Assembly (NCBI RefSeq): GCF_030813505.1
Contig: NZ_JAUSUE010000010.1
Strand: one strand, 5' to 3'
Length of the DNA stretch: 64,000 bases
DNA from: Pectinatus haikarae
GTDB lineage: Bacteria; Bacillota; Negativicutes; Selenomonadales; Selenomonadaceae
Shown: positions 27,130-36,101 of the stretch, one piece after another
How the letters are laid out: each line of letters begins with the position of its first letter
Position numbering within the stretch: position 1 is the first letter of the stretch
Program-made: the position numbers and the translations under genes
Notes under the pieces: generated by a model
What the model was told of the DNA's origin: nothing
Database searches by the model: none
What the model saw: only the letters and a program-made list of their open reading frames with translations

Positions 27130-27164
27130 GCCACGGATTTTATAATAATCTGTGGCCTTTTTTT
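27130..27164 (+). terminator. Intrinsic terminator after the M23 peptidase gene
   Basis: gccacggatt (27130-27139) pairs with aatctgtggc (27147-27156), followed by a run of seven or more T. Confidence 0.85.
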
Positions 27165-27416
27165 ATTTCTTTACAAGTATTTTGTATACTGCAATACAAT
27201 ACAATACATATTTTAAATAAATATTAAGAGTAAATCTTATAAACCATTATTATAATTACAATTATACATTACGTGCATTTTATCACATTTTATTAAAAAT
27301 ATGTATAAAAATTCTTTTTATGTATTTTATACATATTTATATGGAATAAAGATTGTATTTCATTCTTTTTTTGCCTAAAGAATACAATATTTTAGTATAA
27401 AACAAGAATTTTTTTA
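27165..27416. other. AT-rich non-coding region upstream of the glutamate synthase promoter
   Basis: No gene is visible. The region is strongly AT-rich and contains short repeats of the aatac type and a nested inverted repeat (attgtat near 27351 with atacaat near 27383, plus inner attcttt/aaagaat). Placed just before a consensus promoter, it may hold activator or repressor sites for nitrogen control. Confidence 0.4.
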
Positions 27417-27445
27417 TTGACAGTATAAGAATACATTAATATAAT
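27417..27445 (+). promoter_or_regulatory. Consensus promoter of the glutamate synthase operon
   Basis: TTGACA (27417-27422) and TATAAT (27440-27445) with a 17-bp spacer, a perfect match to the housekeeping consensus. Predicted start near 27452. Confidence 0.85.
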
Positions 27446-27608
27446 TATATATGCGTCTATTTCCTATCTGCTAGTCGTTCTATATAATTATATTATTATA
27501 GATGTTTGTTGAGAGTGGAATCATACCTTATTATTTTTGAGAGACTAATCAGCATTGTTGCTGATGCATCATATATTGGTGAATGACCAATATATGATTT
27601 TTTAGTCT
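27446..27608 (+). promoter_or_regulatory. Structured 5' leader with terminator: candidate attenuator or riboswitch
   Basis: Between the promoter and the first glutamate synthase gene lies a leader with three nested elements: agactaa (27543-27549) can pair with ttagtct (27602-27608), enclosing a small hairpin (atcagca 27549-27555 with tgctgat 27560-27566) and a 13-bp perfect stem (27568-27580 with 27586-27598) followed by a T-run. The last is an intrinsic terminator placed before, not after, the operon. No known riboswitch family was recognised. Read-through control by nitrogen status is an inference. Confidence 0.6.
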
Positions 27609-27671
27609 ATAAAATTAATCCGTTTTATTTTGAAATTTTCTTATTGTGTATTATTTTGGGGGCGAACAATA

Positions 27672-28778
27672 ATGTGTAGAATTGGTTCAATAAAAAGTAA
27701 AGTGGCTTTCAGTCCATCAAAGGCTTTATATCTTATGCTGCCGCAGCAGGAAGGCCATGATAACTCAGGTTTTGCTATGGTCATGCAGGATCTGTATGGC
27801 ATTTTCACGCCATATAAGGATAAGCCGCTTTTATCGCTCGCCTGTACACAGCGTGGTGCGCAAATGGTCGAAGACTTTATGGACAGCCATAATTTTGAAC
27901 AGGTAGCCGAATGGATCCCTGTTCCCAATGATCAGCCGGGACTTGACATAAAAGCCATGCCATATTACATCTTCCGCAACTATGATTATCCCGAATATTA
28001 TCGTGATAAAACCATGGCTGAAAAAGAAAAGCTTCTGCTTGATATACGGCTCAAGCTTCGCGAAATATTGGAAACGGCTGGTGAAGGCTATGTTTACTCC
28101 TTCTGGCCTGATGTCTTAACACTGAAAGAAATAGGCGACCCGCGCGACATTGCCACATACTTTCGCCTTTGGGACGATAATGGCTGCCTGATGGCCAAAA
28201 GTGTCGTTGTCCAGTGCCGCCAAAACACCAATTATGATATTGTGCGTTATGCCGCTCACCCGTTTTTCCTGCAGGGATACACTCTTTGTGCAAACGGAGA
28301 AAATACCTTTTATACCAAAAACAAAGAATTCCAGAAATCTCTGCATAAGGGTTATGTCGGTTTCGAATCAGATTCGCAAAATTTTCTCTATACGCTGCAT
28401 TATGTGCTGCATGAATTAAAATGGCCTATAAAATACTATAAGCATGTTATAACACCGCTGCCTTTCGCCGAAATAGACCAGCGTGAAGACAAAGATGTAT
28501 TAAAAGCAATCAGACAGTCTCTTGCCAATCTGGAAATAAACGGTCCCAACACAATCATTGCCAATCTTCCCGACGGACGCATGCTGACCTGCTGTGACTC
28601 TAAAAAACTCCGCCCGGTAGTGGTCGGACAGACGGAAGATACAGTAGCTATCGCTTCCGAAGTATGCGGGCTTAATGAAATAATGCCTGATCGTGACATG
28701 ACAAAAGATATTTATCCTAACGAACGAGAAGTTGTCGTTATCGACAATGAGCTGGAGGTACAAAGATGGAAGCAGTAA
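27672..28778 (+). CDS. Glutamate synthase glutaminase subunit (class II GATase domain protein)
   Basis: A 368-residue free-standing class II amidotransferase. Initiating at ATG 27672 puts Cys2 (MCRIGSIKSK) at the N-terminus as required for the catalytic nucleophile; gggggcg lies upstream. GHDNSGFAMV follows the typical GATase pattern. It would release ammonia from glutamine and hand it to the FMN-containing synthase encoded next. Together with the following two genes it rebuilds GltB plus GltD from separate polypeptides, an arrangement known from archaeal-type glutamate synthases. It overlaps the next gene by 13 bp. Confidence 0.85.
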   Translation: MCRIGSIKSKVAFSPSKALYLMLPQQEGHDNSGFAMVMQDLYGIFTPYKDKPLLSLACTQRGAQMVEDFMDSHNFEQVAEWIPVPNDQPGLDIKAMPYYIFRNYDYPEYYRDKTMAEKEKLLLDIRLKLREILETAGEGYVYSFWPDVLTLKEIGDPRDIATYFRLWDDNGCLMAKSVVVQCRQNTNYDIVRYAAHPFFLQGYTLCANGENTFYTKNKEFQKSLHKGYVGFESDSQNFLYTLHYVLHELKWPIKYYKHVITPLPFAEIDQREDKDVLKAIRQSLANLEINGPNTIIANLPDGRMLTCCDSKKLRPVVVGQTEDTVAIASEVCGLNEIMPDRDMTKDIYPNEREVVVIDNELEVQRWKQ

Positions 28779-30397
28779 AATCACAAGACATCAGCAAAGC
28801 TGATCTCAAATGGAATATAGAGCACATCATGGAACGCTGTACAATGTGCGGCAGCTGCATTTCGACCTGTACTCTCGGTGCTATCAAAGCCGATGTCATT
28901 CGTGTTGACAAAACATATTCGGATGATATGAAACCCAGCCCGCGCCGCACACACAGAACTATTCCCATTATCAAACAAGTGAGCACTATTGGCAATGCCT
29001 GCGTCGGCTGCGGCATGTGCGCCAAAGTCTGCCCGAACAATGCGATCCGGCCTGTCAGAAACAGTGACAGCAGACAGACCCTCTTATCGCGTGATGCCGG
29101 CCCTGTAAAACGCGGCGGCAGAACCAACCTGAATGCACAGCGCACTCTGGACCACATAATAGTGGGCCGTATCAGCCAGATGACAGACCCTTCACTTGAT
29201 TCGATCAGACATACATTTGATATACGGTCTCCTTTCGGGCGTGTTCTGCCGGCCAGCGATCTTCCCTTCAGCCTGCAGGATGGCAAGCTGGTCATGGCGC
29301 ATAAAGCACCTCCGGTCCGCTCCATCTATCCGCTCATCTTTTCCGATATGTCTATAGGAGCTTTATCCACTCGCGCTTGGGAAGCAGTGGCTATGGCAGT
29401 GGCATATTTAAACGAAAAATGCGATCTTCCCGTACGCATGAGCTCCGGTGAAGGCGGCATGCCTATCAAGCTGCTCGAATCTGAACAGCTGAAATACATG
29501 ATTTTGCAAATTGCTTCCGGTCATTTCGGCTGGAACAGGATAGTTAAGGCTATGCCCCGCATGAAAACCGATCCTGCCGGTGTTTTAATAAAAATCGGGC
29601 AGGGTGCTAAACCAGGCGACGGCGGTCTTCTCCAGGCTGCCAAAGTAGCCGAACACGTACAGGCAATCCGCGGCGTCCCGAAAGCCACACTTTCCTCACC
29701 GCCTAATCATCAGGGACTGTATTCTATAGAGGAATCTGTGCAAAAGATGCATTTATCGCTCAACGCGGCGTTCGGATTCAGAGTCCCCGTCGCCATAAAA
29801 TGTGCGGCATCAGCAACTTCCGTGTCAGTCTATAATAATTTGCTGCGTGATCCGTATAAAATCTGCGGCGGTTTCTTTATAGACGGCATACAAGGCGGCA
29901 CCGGTGCCGCAAATGAAATATCACTTGATCATACAGGTCATCCCATAGTATCTAAAATCCGTGACTGCTATCTGGCCGCTGTAAAACAGGGTCTGCAAGG
30001 GCAGATTCCCCTTTACGGCGGCGGCGGAATAGGCATGACAGGCAATGCTGCCGCTGACGCCTTTAAAATGATTTGTCTTGGCGCCAATGGTGTATTTGTC
30101 GGCAAAATGCTTATTCAGCTGCTCGGCTGCGTGGGCAACGAAGAGGGTCGCTGCAATGCCTGCAATACAGGCAAATGCCCGACCGGCATCTGCACACAGG
30201 ACCCGCGTCTTGTCAAACGTCTTGATATAGACCGCGGTGCCCAGAAAATAGTAGACTATGTGCTTACCTTCGACAAAGAACTTCGCAAACTGATGGCACC
30301 TATAGGCAACAGCACTCTGCCGGTAGGCCGCAGTGATGCTTTAGTTTCCACAGACAAGTCTATAGCCGAACAGCTGGGAATTCAATATGTATGCTGA
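28766..30397 (+). CDS. Glutamate synthase FMN/iron-sulfur subunit with N-terminal ferredoxin domain
   Basis: A 543-residue protein. An N-terminal 2x[4Fe-4S] ferredoxin module has cysteines C25, C28, C31, C35 and C79, C82, C85, C89. The remainder is the Glu_synthase TIM barrel that binds FMN (MSSGEGGMPIKLLES, KIGQGAKPGDGG, the GGGGIGMTGN loop) and ends with the CNACNTGKCPTGIC 3Fe-4S segment. It converts 2-oxoglutarate and ammonia to glutamate. It corresponds to the central part of bacterial GltB and depends on the adjoining GATase and GXGXG/GltD proteins. Confidence 0.93.
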   Translation: MEAVKSQDISKADLKWNIEHIMERCTMCGSCISTCTLGAIKADVIRVDKTYSDDMKPSPRRTHRTIPIIKQVSTIGNACVGCGMCAKVCPNNAIRPVRNSDSRQTLLSRDAGPVKRGGRTNLNAQRTLDHIIVGRISQMTDPSLDSIRHTFDIRSPFGRVLPASDLPFSLQDGKLVMAHKAPPVRSIYPLIFSDMSIGALSTRAWEAVAMAVAYLNEKCDLPVRMSSGEGGMPIKLLESEQLKYMILQIASGHFGWNRIVKAMPRMKTDPAGVLIKIGQGAKPGDGGLLQAAKVAEHVQAIRGVPKATLSSPPNHQGLYSIEESVQKMHLSLNAAFGFRVPVAIKCAASATSVSVYNNLLRDPYKICGGFFIDGIQGGTGAANEISLDHTGHPIVSKIRDCYLAAVKQGLQGQIPLYGGGGIGMTGNAAADAFKMICLGANGVFVGKMLIQLLGCVGNEEGRCNACNTGKCPTGICTQDPRLVKRLDIDRGAQKIVDYVLTFDKELRKLMAPIGNSTLPVGRSDALVSTDKSIAEQLGIQYVC

Positions 30398-30414
30398 GAA
30401 AGGAACCGTGAGAT

Positions 30415-32757
30415 ATGTTTAAGATAGATACTCTAAAAGGACACGATCGCATGTCCACACAGGATTTACTGCTCGCTGTCGGCAGTGCCGTGGCAAACGG
30501 CGAAACTGATTTTGAAATAGCGGCTTCCGGTCAGCATGATATCGGCGGTCCGTTATGGCATCCCGAAGGAAAGACGCTTCATTTCCACGTCACCAATGCC
30601 GGTCAGCGGCTCGGCTCAATGTGTCTCAATAATACAGAAATTATTGCCGATGGGTCAGTATCCGCAGATGTAGGCTGGCTCAACGCCGGCGGGAAAATAG
30701 TGGTAAAAGGAGACGCCGGTGACACTGCAGGCCATTGTTCATCAGGCGGCAAAATATACATCGGCGGGCGCGGCGGCACACGCACGGGATCTTTGATGAA
30801 ACACGATCCGCTCTATGAAGAACCCCAGCTTTGGATATTGAAAAATGTCGGCAGCTTTGCCTTCGAATTCATGGGTGGCGGACGTGCCGTGGTCTGCGGC
30901 TTCGACAGCGAAGAATTTGATTCCGTACTGGGCGAACGTCCCTGTGTAGGTATGGTAGGCGGCACTGTATATTTCCGCGGTCATTCACATGATCATCCTG
31001 CCGATATTCTTCTTGAAGAACTTGATAAAGATGATATTGCCTTTCTTGCGGAAGGCATGGATAAATTCCTAGAATCGATCGGCAAGGAAAATCTGCATAA
31101 TGACCTTTCCGATTGGAGTCAATGGCATAAGCTGCGTCCTCTTACCTTTGATGAAAAGCAGAATGCAGATACAAAGCATACTGACATGCGTTCTTTCCGT
31201 CTCAATGAATGGATCAAGGGTGGTATGTTCAGTGATGTTGCTGTTGATGATTTTGCCGTCAAAAATCTGGTAGAAAAAGGTCTTTACCGCCAGCATATTC
31301 CGGTCTGGAACAATGCCAAATACGCAGCACCATGCGAATTTGCCTGCCCGGCACATATCCCGACACAGCTGAGATATAAATTGCTCCGCACCGAAAAGCA
31401 AGAAGAAGCAACCAAACTGATTCTTGAATATACCCCGTTTCCCGGTTCGGTATGCGCCTCTGTCTGTCCCAATCCGTGTATGGATGCATGTACACGCGCT
31501 AAGATAGATCAGTCTGTCCAGATCGGTCCTTTGGGTTTTCAGTCCGTATATGCCAAACTTGATATAACCTCGAAAAAAACAGGCAAAAAAATAGCTGTCA
31601 TAGGCGGCGGTGTTGCCGGGCTTGGAGCCGCATGGCAGCTCATCCAGCGTGGTCATGATGTAACTGTATACGATGAGGATGATCATATCGGCGGTAAGCT
31701 TGAACAAGTCATTCCGCGTGCACGTCTTCCGCATGAACTGCTGCAGGCAGAGCTTAAGCGAATCGAAGATGCCGGTGTAAAATTTGTTCCCAAATTCAAA
31801 GTTGATGCCGAAAAATTTACCGCTATAAGACAAAACAATGATGCGGTGGTTTTAGCCACCGGCGGTCATAAGTCAAGATTTTTCCCTTGGGAAGGCGCCG
31901 AAAAACTGACAATGGGCCTGACCTTCCTGAAAGCTATAAACCGCGGGGAACACCCCTATGTGGGCAAAAATGTTATTGTTATCGGCTGCGGCAATTCCGG
32001 TATGGACACAGCTCGCGGAGCTTACGATATGGGTGCTGAAAAAGTCACATGCATCGACGTGCAAAAACCGGCTGCTTTTCAAAATGAAATCGACCATATA
32101 GAACAAATGGGCGGCGAGCTTATATGGCCTTTCATGACTTCTAAAATAACCGATGAGGGGATTTATGATAATACGGGAAAATTCATAGCAGGCGACATGG
32201 TCATCGTTTCTATAGGTGAAGCGCCTATCTTGGATTATCTGCCGCAGGATGACAAAATAAAAAAATTCCGCGACTGGCTCGTTCCCGGTAAGGACAATAC
32301 CATTTTAGACGGAATATTTGTTGCCGGCGACGTGATAAAACCGGGCAGACTGGTAGATGCTATCGGTTCCGGCAACAAAGCCGCCTATTATGCGGATGCC
32401 TATGTAATGCGTAAAGATGTTCCCGCTTTTCCCGAAAAAAGAGAAGTTCCTGCCGATATGCTTGGCAAAGAATATTTTGCAAAATATCACCATGAAGATT
32501 TACCGGAACCGCTCGGTGATGTAGATCGCTGTGTAAGCTGCGGTACTTGCCGTGACTGCAGGACATGCCTTGACTCCTGCCCTGAAAAAGCTATTGACCG
32601 CATCGATCACGGCATGGGTATCATTGAATACAGATCAGATCCCGATAAATGCATAGGCTGCGGTATTTGTTCCGGTGTCTGCCCCTGCGGCATTTGGGAG
32701 CTCAATGACAATCCCGAACCTATAAAGATGTATCGCACCGGCAGCAAAGCCGAATAA
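30415..32757 (+). CDS. gltD: Glutamate synthase GXGXG domain fused to GltD-type NAD(P)H oxidoreductase
   Basis: A 780-residue fusion. Residues about 1-240 form the right-handed GXGXG beta-helix normally at the GltB C-terminus. Then comes a GltD module: the Fer4_20 region with CEFACPAHIP and SVCPNPC (about 305-365), FAD motif AVIGGGVAGLGAAW (about 395), NAD(P)H motif VIGCGNSGMDTA (about 520), and a C-terminal two-cluster ferredoxin (CVSCGTCRDCRTCLDSCP and CIGCGICSGVCPCG). It passes electrons from NAD(P)H to the synthase. Fusion of the GltB tail to GltD is unusual next to classical GltBD and fits the split architecture of the operon. Confidence 0.9.
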   Translation: MFKIDTLKGHDRMSTQDLLLAVGSAVANGETDFEIAASGQHDIGGPLWHPEGKTLHFHVTNAGQRLGSMCLNNTEIIADGSVSADVGWLNAGGKIVVKGDAGDTAGHCSSGGKIYIGGRGGTRTGSLMKHDPLYEEPQLWILKNVGSFAFEFMGGGRAVVCGFDSEEFDSVLGERPCVGMVGGTVYFRGHSHDHPADILLEELDKDDIAFLAEGMDKFLESIGKENLHNDLSDWSQWHKLRPLTFDEKQNADTKHTDMRSFRLNEWIKGGMFSDVAVDDFAVKNLVEKGLYRQHIPVWNNAKYAAPCEFACPAHIPTQLRYKLLRTEKQEEATKLILEYTPFPGSVCASVCPNPCMDACTRAKIDQSVQIGPLGFQSVYAKLDITSKKTGKKIAVIGGGVAGLGAAWQLIQRGHDVTVYDEDDHIGGKLEQVIPRARLPHELLQAELKRIEDAGVKFVPKFKVDAEKFTAIRQNNDAVVLATGGHKSRFFPWEGAEKLTMGLTFLKAINRGEHPYVGKNVIVIGCGNSGMDTARGAYDMGAEKVTCIDVQKPAAFQNEIDHIEQMGGELIWPFMTSKITDEGIYDNTGKFIAGDMVIVSIGEAPILDYLPQDDKIKKFRDWLVPGKDNTILDGIFVAGDVIKPGRLVDAIGSGNKAAYYADAYVMRKDVPAFPEKREVPADMLGKEYFAKYHHEDLPEPLGDVDRCVSCGTCRDCRTCLDSCPEKAIDRIDHGMGIIEYRSDPDKCIGCGICSGVCPCGIWELNDNPEPIKMYRTGSKAE

Positions 32758-32818
32758 TAACTCCAGCGGCTGTTTACTCTCTCATATATTTGATGCTGTC
32801 TGACATTCACCGTCCCGA

Positions 32819-32858
32819 TAAAAGACCGCTGTCATAACAAAATGACAGCGGTCTTTTA
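32819..32858. terminator. Bidirectional terminator between glutamate synthase operon and EIIA-Glc gene
   Basis: aaagaccgctgtcat (32821-32835) pairs perfectly with atgacagcggtcttt (32842-32856), 6-nt loop, A-run and T-run on the two sides. Confidence 0.9.
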
Positions 32859-32878
32859 TTATTTCTATTCCTTTTATT

Positions 32879-33349
32879 CTATTTGACCTCTATCTTAAGA
32901 ACGGCTTCCTGTGTCTGCAAGTTTTTAGCCAATCGTTTCACTTTTTCATCCATATTCGTTATAGCAAGGACAGTTGTTATCCTTTTCCCTTCCTTTTTTA
33001 TATATTCCGCATCAAAGCTTATGAGTTTATCCCCGCGCTTTACCAGTTCTGCTTCTTTTACATACGCCGTAAAACCTTTTCCCTCCAGCTCCACTGTATC
33101 CAGTCCGATATGAATGAGTATTTCCACGCCCTCAGCTCTTATAGCAACGGCATGTTTCGTTTTTGCCAATATGGCTATTTCCCCGTCACACGGTGCCGAA
33201 ATAAAATTCTCATCCGGCTCGACGGCAAAACCGTCTCCCATCATTTTCGCAGAAAACACCTCATCTTCCACTTCTGTAATATCGATTACTTTGCCTTTTA
33301 TCGGTGAAAAAACTTCAATTTTCTTCTTATTAAATAAACCGAACATCAT
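32879..33349 (-). CDS. crr: PTS glucose-family EIIA
   Basis: A 156-residue soluble EIIA of the glucose/N-acetylglucosamine family. It shows SPIKGKVIDI, the SAPCDGEI segment, H66 in TKHAVAI and the phosphorylated H80 in ILIHIGLDTVEL. It would phosphorylate the EIIB domain of the NagE-type EIICB two genes upstream, which lacks its own EIIA. Last gene of the minus-strand nag operon. It could also serve other glucose-family permeases. Confidence 0.92.
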   Translation of the reverse strand: MMFGLFNKKKIEVFSPIKGKVIDITEVEDEVFSAKMMGDGFAVEPDENFISAPCDGEIAILAKTKHAVAIRAEGVEILIHIGLDTVELEGKGFTAYVKEAELVKRGDKLISFDAEYIKKEGKRITTVLAITNMDEKVKRLAKNLQTQEAVLKIEVK

Positions 33350-33380
33350 TTGTTCCTCTCTTTCTTCTTTCCCTGCATAG

Positions 33381-34538
33381 CTAACAAAAAAGCTGTCCCT
33401 TTATTATTACGTTTTTTATCCGCACATCTTCACCAAAGACGACAATGTCAGCCTGTTTGCCTTTTTCTATAGAACCTATTCTATCATACATACCTAATTC
33501 CTGCGCCGGATTTTTCGTTGCCAGCTCAATAACTTCCGGCAGTCCTGCATTATTATTTACCGCAAAATTTGCTATGGCTCTGTCCATCGTCAATACACTG
33601 CCGGCAATAGTTTTATCCGCCAGCACTGCCTTTTGCCCTTTGACAAAAACCTTCTGCCCGCCCAATTCAGACTCGCCGTCTCCCAGCATACACGCTCTCA
33701 TAGAGTCCGTTATCAATATGATCCTGTCTTTATCCTTGGCACGGTACAGCATGCGCTGCAATGCCGGATGTACATGGACATTATCAGCAATGAGCTCACA
33801 GTACGCGTTTGTATCCATAGCGGCTCCCGCTATACCCGGTTTGCGATGGTGCAGCGGCGTCATTGCATTAAACAGATGTGTCACATGTGTGATGCCCTGT
33901 TCTTTTATAGCCTTTACCGCCGTATCATAATCCGCGGAGCTGTGTCCGATCGATACGATAATATTATTTTTACGGCATTGCTTCACAAATGTGCAGTCAT
34001 CGTGCAGCATCTCCGGAGCTATTGTAATTATACGTATAACATCCTTGTATTTTTCTATTTTTGCAAAATCAGCAGCGACTATATCTTCCGCGGCTTGCGC
34101 CCCCTTACGTTCACTGTTGATGAAAGGCCCTTCCATATGGCAGCCGAGTACGGCGGCGCCTTTACCATCATCATTTTTAACAAAATCATTTATACAGTCA
34201 AGCGCTTTATATATTCTGGGGAAATCATAGGTCATGGTAGTCGGCAGAAAAGCTGTCACTCCTGTTTCAGCCTGATACTTTCCTATATTCTTTAATGCTT
34301 CATGCGAGTTGTCCATCACATCAAAACCAGCACAGCCATGTATATGCATATTTATAAAGCCCGGTCCGATATAACTCCCCTCCGCGTCCAGAATTTCTTC
34401 TGTCTGCTGCTGACAAAAACGCCGCATCGGTAAGATATCTTCTATTTTTTCATTATAAATCACTGCATGCTCGCTCATTATTTTAAAATGCCCGTCCCGA
34501 TCTGGTATCAGTACACGTCCGTTAATAATTGCCTTCAT
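33381..34538 (-). CDS. nagA: N-acetylglucosamine-6-phosphate deacetylase
   Basis: A 385-residue amidohydrolase that deacetylates GlcNAc 6-phosphate to glucosamine 6-phosphate. Visible signatures are GPGFINMHIHGC (metal ligands), GCHMEGPF, SIGHSSADYD, THLFNAMTPLHHR and ILITDSM. ATG at 34538 follows AGGGAGGAAAT; an in-frame GTG at 34556 lies inside the upstream gene and is rejected. It sits between nagE and crr; nagB (the deaminase) is not in the window. Confidence 0.95.
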   Translation of the reverse strand: MKAIINGRVLIPDRDGHFKIMSEHAVIYNEKIEDILPMRRFCQQQTEEILDAEGSYIGPGFINMHIHGCAGFDVMDNSHEALKNIGKYQAETGVTAFLPTTMTYDFPRIYKALDCINDFVKNDDGKGAAVLGCHMEGPFINSERKGAQAAEDIVAADFAKIEKYKDVIRIITIAPEMLHDDCTFVKQCRKNNIIVSIGHSSADYDTAVKAIKEQGITHVTHLFNAMTPLHHRKPGIAGAAMDTNAYCELIADNVHVHPALQRMLYRAKDKDRIILITDSMRACMLGDGESELGGQKVFVKGQKAVLADKTIAGSVLTMDRAIANFAVNNNAGLPEVIELATKNPAQELGMYDRIGSIEKGKQADIVVFGEDVRIKNVIIKGQLFC

Positions 34539-34552
34539 ATTTCCTCCCTGTG

Positions 34553-35926
34553 TCACCGTTTTAGCATCGTATTTATTTCCTTGGCAATACTCTCGGCCCG
34601 CGTGCCCACGATCACCTGTATATTTTGCCCTTTCCTGACGACTCCCTTCACACCGAGCGCCTTTAGTGATTTTTCATCCACCAATGCCGCATTTCTAACA
34701 TTGATCCTCAGTCTGGTGATGCATGCGCCGACTTCTTCGAGATTGTCAGCACCTCCCAGCTTCGTAATCAGCTCCGGTACATATAATACCCCAGTTTCCG
34801 CATTTTCCACCGCTTCTTCGGAATAACGCCCGACGGTATGGATATCAAAATATCTTATGGCCCAGCTGAATATTATGTAATAGACAACACCAAAGATCAG
34901 GCCAATCGGTATTATCAGAACAGGGTTCGTTGCAATACCCCAATTGAGTATATAGTCAATAAAGCCTGCCGAAAAACTGAAACCATGCAGTATACCTGCA
35001 CTGTATGCCGCCGCAAGTGCCAGACCGGTAAGGATAGCATGAACGACGTACAATCCCGGTGCCAAAAACATAAACATAAATTCTATAGGTTCCGTGATAC
35101 CTGTGAAAAAAGACGTAAAGGCCATGATCAGCAGCATGACTTTTATCTTTGTTCTGTTTTCCGGTTTGGCTGCATGATAGATTGCCAGTGCAGCTGCCGG
35201 CATACCAAACATCATCATAATATAAAAACCTGCCATAAACATGCCGGCATTAGGATCACCTGCGAAAAAACGGCTGAGATCTCCGGTAACCGCCACTCCG
35301 TCAGCGGTGGTATAATTACCTGAAATAAACCAGATGAAGCTGTTTAGGATATGATGCAGCCCAATCGGTATAAGCAGCCTGTTAAGCAGACCGTAAATAA
35401 AAGCACCCACAGCGCCTGCATTTACTATCCACACGCCGAGACTATTTATAACATTCTGACACGGCTCCCAGACAATACTAAAAACAGCGGCCGATACAGC
35501 TGCCAGCAGTGCAGTAATTATGGGAACAAGCCGAGTTCCGCCGAAAAAGCCTACACATTCGGGGACTTTTATGCAATGAAATCTGTTATATAAAAAGCCT
35601 GCCTCGATACCGCTCACGATTCCCGCCAAAACTCCCATATCCAGATTTTCATCAATAGCTTTCATTCCAGCTGTAAGCACCAAATAGCCGATCGCACCGG
35701 CCAGCGCTGCTGCTCCATTATTATCGCGCGCAATACCGATTGCCACCCCTATAGCGAAAATAAGTGCTATATTCGTAAAAATCGTCTCTCCCGCCTTCAT
35801 TATAAAAGGTATATTAAATATATCGGGTGCGCCCAAACGCAAAAGTAAAGCCGCAGCCGGAAGCACCGCAATAGGCAGCATGACCGCCCCGCCTATACGT
35901 TGCATTCCGCCAAACCATTTATCCAT
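34553..35926 (-). CDS. nagE: PTS N-acetylglucosamine-type EIICB permease
   Basis: A 457-residue membrane permease. The EIIC domain shows MQRIGGAVMLPIAVLPAAA, GLHHILNSFIWF and GITEPIEFMFMFLAP; the C-terminal EIIB domain has the phosphocysteine in EVGACITRLRI. No EIIA domain is attached; a separate EIIA-Glc gene lies two genes downstream. ATG at 35926 follows gggagaaaaata; the longer reading frame to 36001 lacks a site and is rejected. Co-transcription with nagA is clear (14-bp gap), supporting GlcNAc rather than glucose. Confidence 0.92.
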   Translation of the reverse strand: MDKWFGGMQRIGGAVMLPIAVLPAAALLLRLGAPDIFNIPFIMKAGETIFTNIALIFAIGVAIGIARDNNGAAALAGAIGYLVLTAGMKAIDENLDMGVLAGIVSGIEAGFLYNRFHCIKVPECVGFFGGTRLVPIITALLAAVSAAVFSIVWEPCQNVINSLGVWIVNAGAVGAFIYGLLNRLLIPIGLHHILNSFIWFISGNYTTADGVAVTGDLSRFFAGDPNAGMFMAGFYIMMMFGMPAAALAIYHAAKPENRTKIKVMLLIMAFTSFFTGITEPIEFMFMFLAPGLYVVHAILTGLALAAAYSAGILHGFSFSAGFIDYILNWGIATNPVLIIPIGLIFGVVYYIIFSWAIRYFDIHTVGRYSEEAVENAETGVLYVPELITKLGGADNLEEVGACITRLRINVRNAALVDEKSLKALGVKGVVRKGQNIQVIVGTRAESIAKEINTMLKR

Positions 35927-35986
35927 TATTTTTCTCCCATATGTAAAAATATTCCCGCTGATTGTTATCATAAATAATATTATTTT

Positions 35987-36015
35987 ATTGTACTCCGACA
36001 ATAGGACAGTGACAA
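35987..36015 (-). promoter_or_regulatory. Promoter of the nagE-nagA-crr operon
   Basis: On the minus strand TTGTCA (36010-36015) and TACAAT (35987-35992) are 17 bp apart. Predicted start near 35980, leader about 55 nt. Confidence 0.65.
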
Positions 36016-36044
36016 TATAATTATTTATATTGCCTTTTCAGGCA

Positions 36045-36093
36045 TAAAAATACACCTTGGCTTGAGTAATTTTTCCTTCAATCCCAGGTGTAT
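36045..36093 (-). terminator. Terminator after hemL
   Basis: Read on the minus strand, atacacctggg (36093-36083) pairs with ccaaggtgtat (36060-36050) with one mismatch, followed by a T-run. It separates hemL from the nag promoter. Confidence 0.7.
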
Positions 36094-36101
36094 GCATCTT
36101 A

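Noticed and set aside
27446..27608. Known riboswitch or T-box assignment for the leader
   Set aside because: No T-box sequence and no recognised riboswitch core was seen; reported only as a structured leader.
28738..29325. Minus-strand open frame of 195 codons opposite the glutamate synthase FMN subunit
   Set aside because: Antisense to a cysteine-rich ferredoxin region with clear coding on the plus strand.
31069..31833. Long minus-strand open frame inside the GXGXG-GltD gene
   Set aside because: It is a shadow frame; no family signature, no ribosome site, and the plus-strand frame has clear glutamate synthase motifs.
33633..34295. Plus-strand 220-codon open frame
   Set aside because: Antisense to nagA, which carries all deacetylase motifs.
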